Translations under genes and position numbers: made by a program
Notes under the pieces: generated by a model
Seen by the model: the letters and a program-made list of their open reading frames with translations, nothing else
Database searches by the model: none
What the model was told of the DNA's origin: nothing
In this document: piece after piece, positions 14,350-15,509 of the stretch
Position numbering within the stretch: position 1 is the stretch's first letter
Layout of the letters: each line of letters opens with the position of its first letter
Assembly (NCBI GenBank): GCA_938074585.1
Contig: CALJEW010000136.1
Span: 1-15,509 of the forward strand
Direction of reading: 5' to 3'
Length of the DNA: 15,509 nucleotides
Source: an uncultured Rhodospirillales bacterium
GTDB lineage: Bacteria; Pseudomonadota; Alphaproteobacteria; Rhodospirillales; Casp-alpha2

Positions 14350-15294
14350 TTATTTCCGATAATTTATTTTAATTTTATCAACATCACCTTCAGCCCGGGT
14401 CTCATCTATCGTGCTTTGTAAATGCTTTAGAACTTCAGAATCCGTTTATCCATGAAACGCGTATCCCATTTGCCCTTTTCATACATATAAACGCTTTCAA
14501 AGTCATCAACGTTGCCACCAAACCGCTTAGCCCATGACCAAAACTTCCATCGCGCTTACAACCGCATCAACCCGGCCACCAGACAAAAGCCGCGTCAGTT
14601 TTTAATGGACTTAGTTTTGATCACAAAACTGTCGCTTATCGCAAACTTTCGAACCAGTTTATCACCAATGTCGTCGCGCATAACGCAACCATCAATCGTA
14701 GTAAATCAGATTCAGACTCTACAACTATTTTATTCTTTCTAAGCGCTATGATCAATACGCTTGATTGTACCTGCGGGCCAATAATTTTTATAAACTTCAG
14801 GCGTTCCGGTGTATAAGTTGTTGAAAACAATGCCGCTACCAGATTTCTCAAAATACGCACATAGCTATCTGCCCATCGTGTTATTTTGACTTGCGCGGGT
14901 GGAACATTGATATTCATACGCTTAAATGCGGCTATTAAAATATCGGTAGCAATGGCCAATGGGGCACCATATTCACCAACATAATTATAAGGCGGGTACT
15001 CTTCCGCATACCAGTCCATCGCTTCAAATTGGCGCACGGCTTCTAATTGGAATACCCCTTTTGCTCCAGAACTGCTTATTCCTGCAAACAAGCCCCGCAC
15101 CTAATCAATCACAACGTCAACATTATGACAAACCAAATCTATATAACTCATGGAAAACAACGTTACATCGTTATTTTCCATTAAAGTTTTAAACGATCTG
15201 CTTGCGATTGTAAAAAGGTGTCCTTAGCTGTAGGACTGTAGCAACTGCTAAAAATGGATATAAATTGCACAATTACCAGAAAGATTATTTTCAA
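14350..15294 (-). pseudogene. frameshifted family-3 (amino-acid type) solute-binding protein gene
   Basis: Read on the minus strand with frame changes, it gives a type-3 periplasmic binding protein (SBP_bac_3). It runs EEYPPYNYVGEYGAPLAIAT, then FKRMNINVPPAQVKI, ALFSTTYTPERLKFI, GPQVQSS, MRDDIGDKLVRKFAISDSF, LTRLLSGGRVDAVVSAMEVL, WAKRFGGNVDDFESVYMYEK and finally DETRAEGDVDK, ending at TAA 14350-14352. At least three frameshifts fall in the C-terminal half (near 14680, 14600, 14530) and another near 14440. Upstream, a stop (near 15101) and a frame change (near 15190) interrupt the N-terminal part. A signal-peptide-like segment, LKIIFLVIVQFISIFSSC, opens at TTG 15294, so the original N-terminus may be there; that part is less certain. 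Such proteins bind amino acids or are stand-alone sensors. It is not translatable as one protein here and is convergent with cobT. Confidence 0.8.
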
Positions 15295-15509
15295 TCTATT
15301 TCAAGCGATCAAGCGGCTAATTCTCAGTGTTTGATGCAGCAGATGAAATTCCTATCGTTGTAGTTCCCCACTCAGTTATTGATTATCCAAACGCCTTATT
15401 TCTGCATTGAACACCCCAAGAGGACGTCCAAACGCTCCGGCCAAATCTTTCTATACACTAAACTTGAACGATTAAGATCAGATTATCATGTGGCACTCTT
15501 TAATCGTAA
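15295..15509. other. decayed sequence at the right edge, strand of origin unclear
   Basis: No intact gene. Short protein-like pieces occur on both strands. Plus strand: DEIPIVVVPHSVIDYPNALF (about 15339-15407), then in another frame a piece open to the edge. Minus strand: KDLAGAFGRPLGVFNAEIRR (about 15390-15455), faintly like the linker part of a HAMP domain. Stops interrupt every frame except short runs. I read it as the remains of a gene but cannot name it. Confidence 0.35.

Noticed and set aside
1..15509. tRNA or rRNA genes, CRISPR arrays, insertion sequences, prophage or attachment sites
   Set aside because: No regular repeat arrays, transposase or integrase frames, terminal inverted repeats or structural RNA signatures were seen on reading both strands.

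Overview
The window looks like chromosomal DNA of an alphaproteobacterium, most likely a Rhodospirillales-type marine lineage. Three things suggest this: a GcrA-type cell-cycle regulator, a DUF4743 Nudix protein, and aerobic (CobN-type) cobalamin genes organised in the alphaproteobacterial way. This placement rests on recalled family features, not on a database search. Base composition is moderate in the genes and clearly AT-richer in the decayed stretches.

Layout. On the minus strand, 1-608 holds the start of a DUF4743/Nudix gene (cut by the left edge) preceded by a small ACT-fold-like gene. 627-1390 is a gene-poor, AT-rich stretch with no convincing intact gene. gcrA (1452-1811, minus) ends in a clear intrinsic terminator. 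It is divergent from a two-gene plus-strand unit: a GntR/FCD regulator (2135-2824) and a full-length coenzyme-B12-dependent methylmalonyl-CoA mutase (2852-5005). Just after the mutase lies a broken HTH/S24 repressor-like gene (5018-5624). From 13234 down to 5637 runs a tightly packed minus-strand operon: cobS - histidine phosphatase (CobC-like) - cobP/cobU - cobW - cobN - EamA transporter. Junctions are 4-base overlaps or 1-base gaps. cobT (13329-14345, plus) is divergent from it. Convergent to cobT is a badly frameshifted solute-binding-protein pseudogene (14350 to about 15294), followed by more decayed sequence to the right edge.

How the genes fit. The operon and cobT cover cobalt insertion (CobN, probably served by the CobW metallochaperone) and the late nucleotide-loop steps (CobP/U, CobT, CobS, CobC). 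The mutase upstream uses the product, adenosylcobalamin. The chelatase partners (Pseudomonas-type CobS/CobT), the adenosyltransferase and cobyric acid synthase are not here. Gene symbols for the late steps follow Salmonella naming: cobS = cobalamin synthase, cobT = NaMN:DMB phosphoribosyltransferase.

Most worth a second look: a 5'-half-only cobalamin-riboswitch-like sequence abutting the cobT start codon; a transporter translationally coupled to cobN; a perfect 9-bp inverted repeat between gcrA and the GntR gene; and the concentration of decayed genes around an intact B12 block. I found no clearly new biological system.
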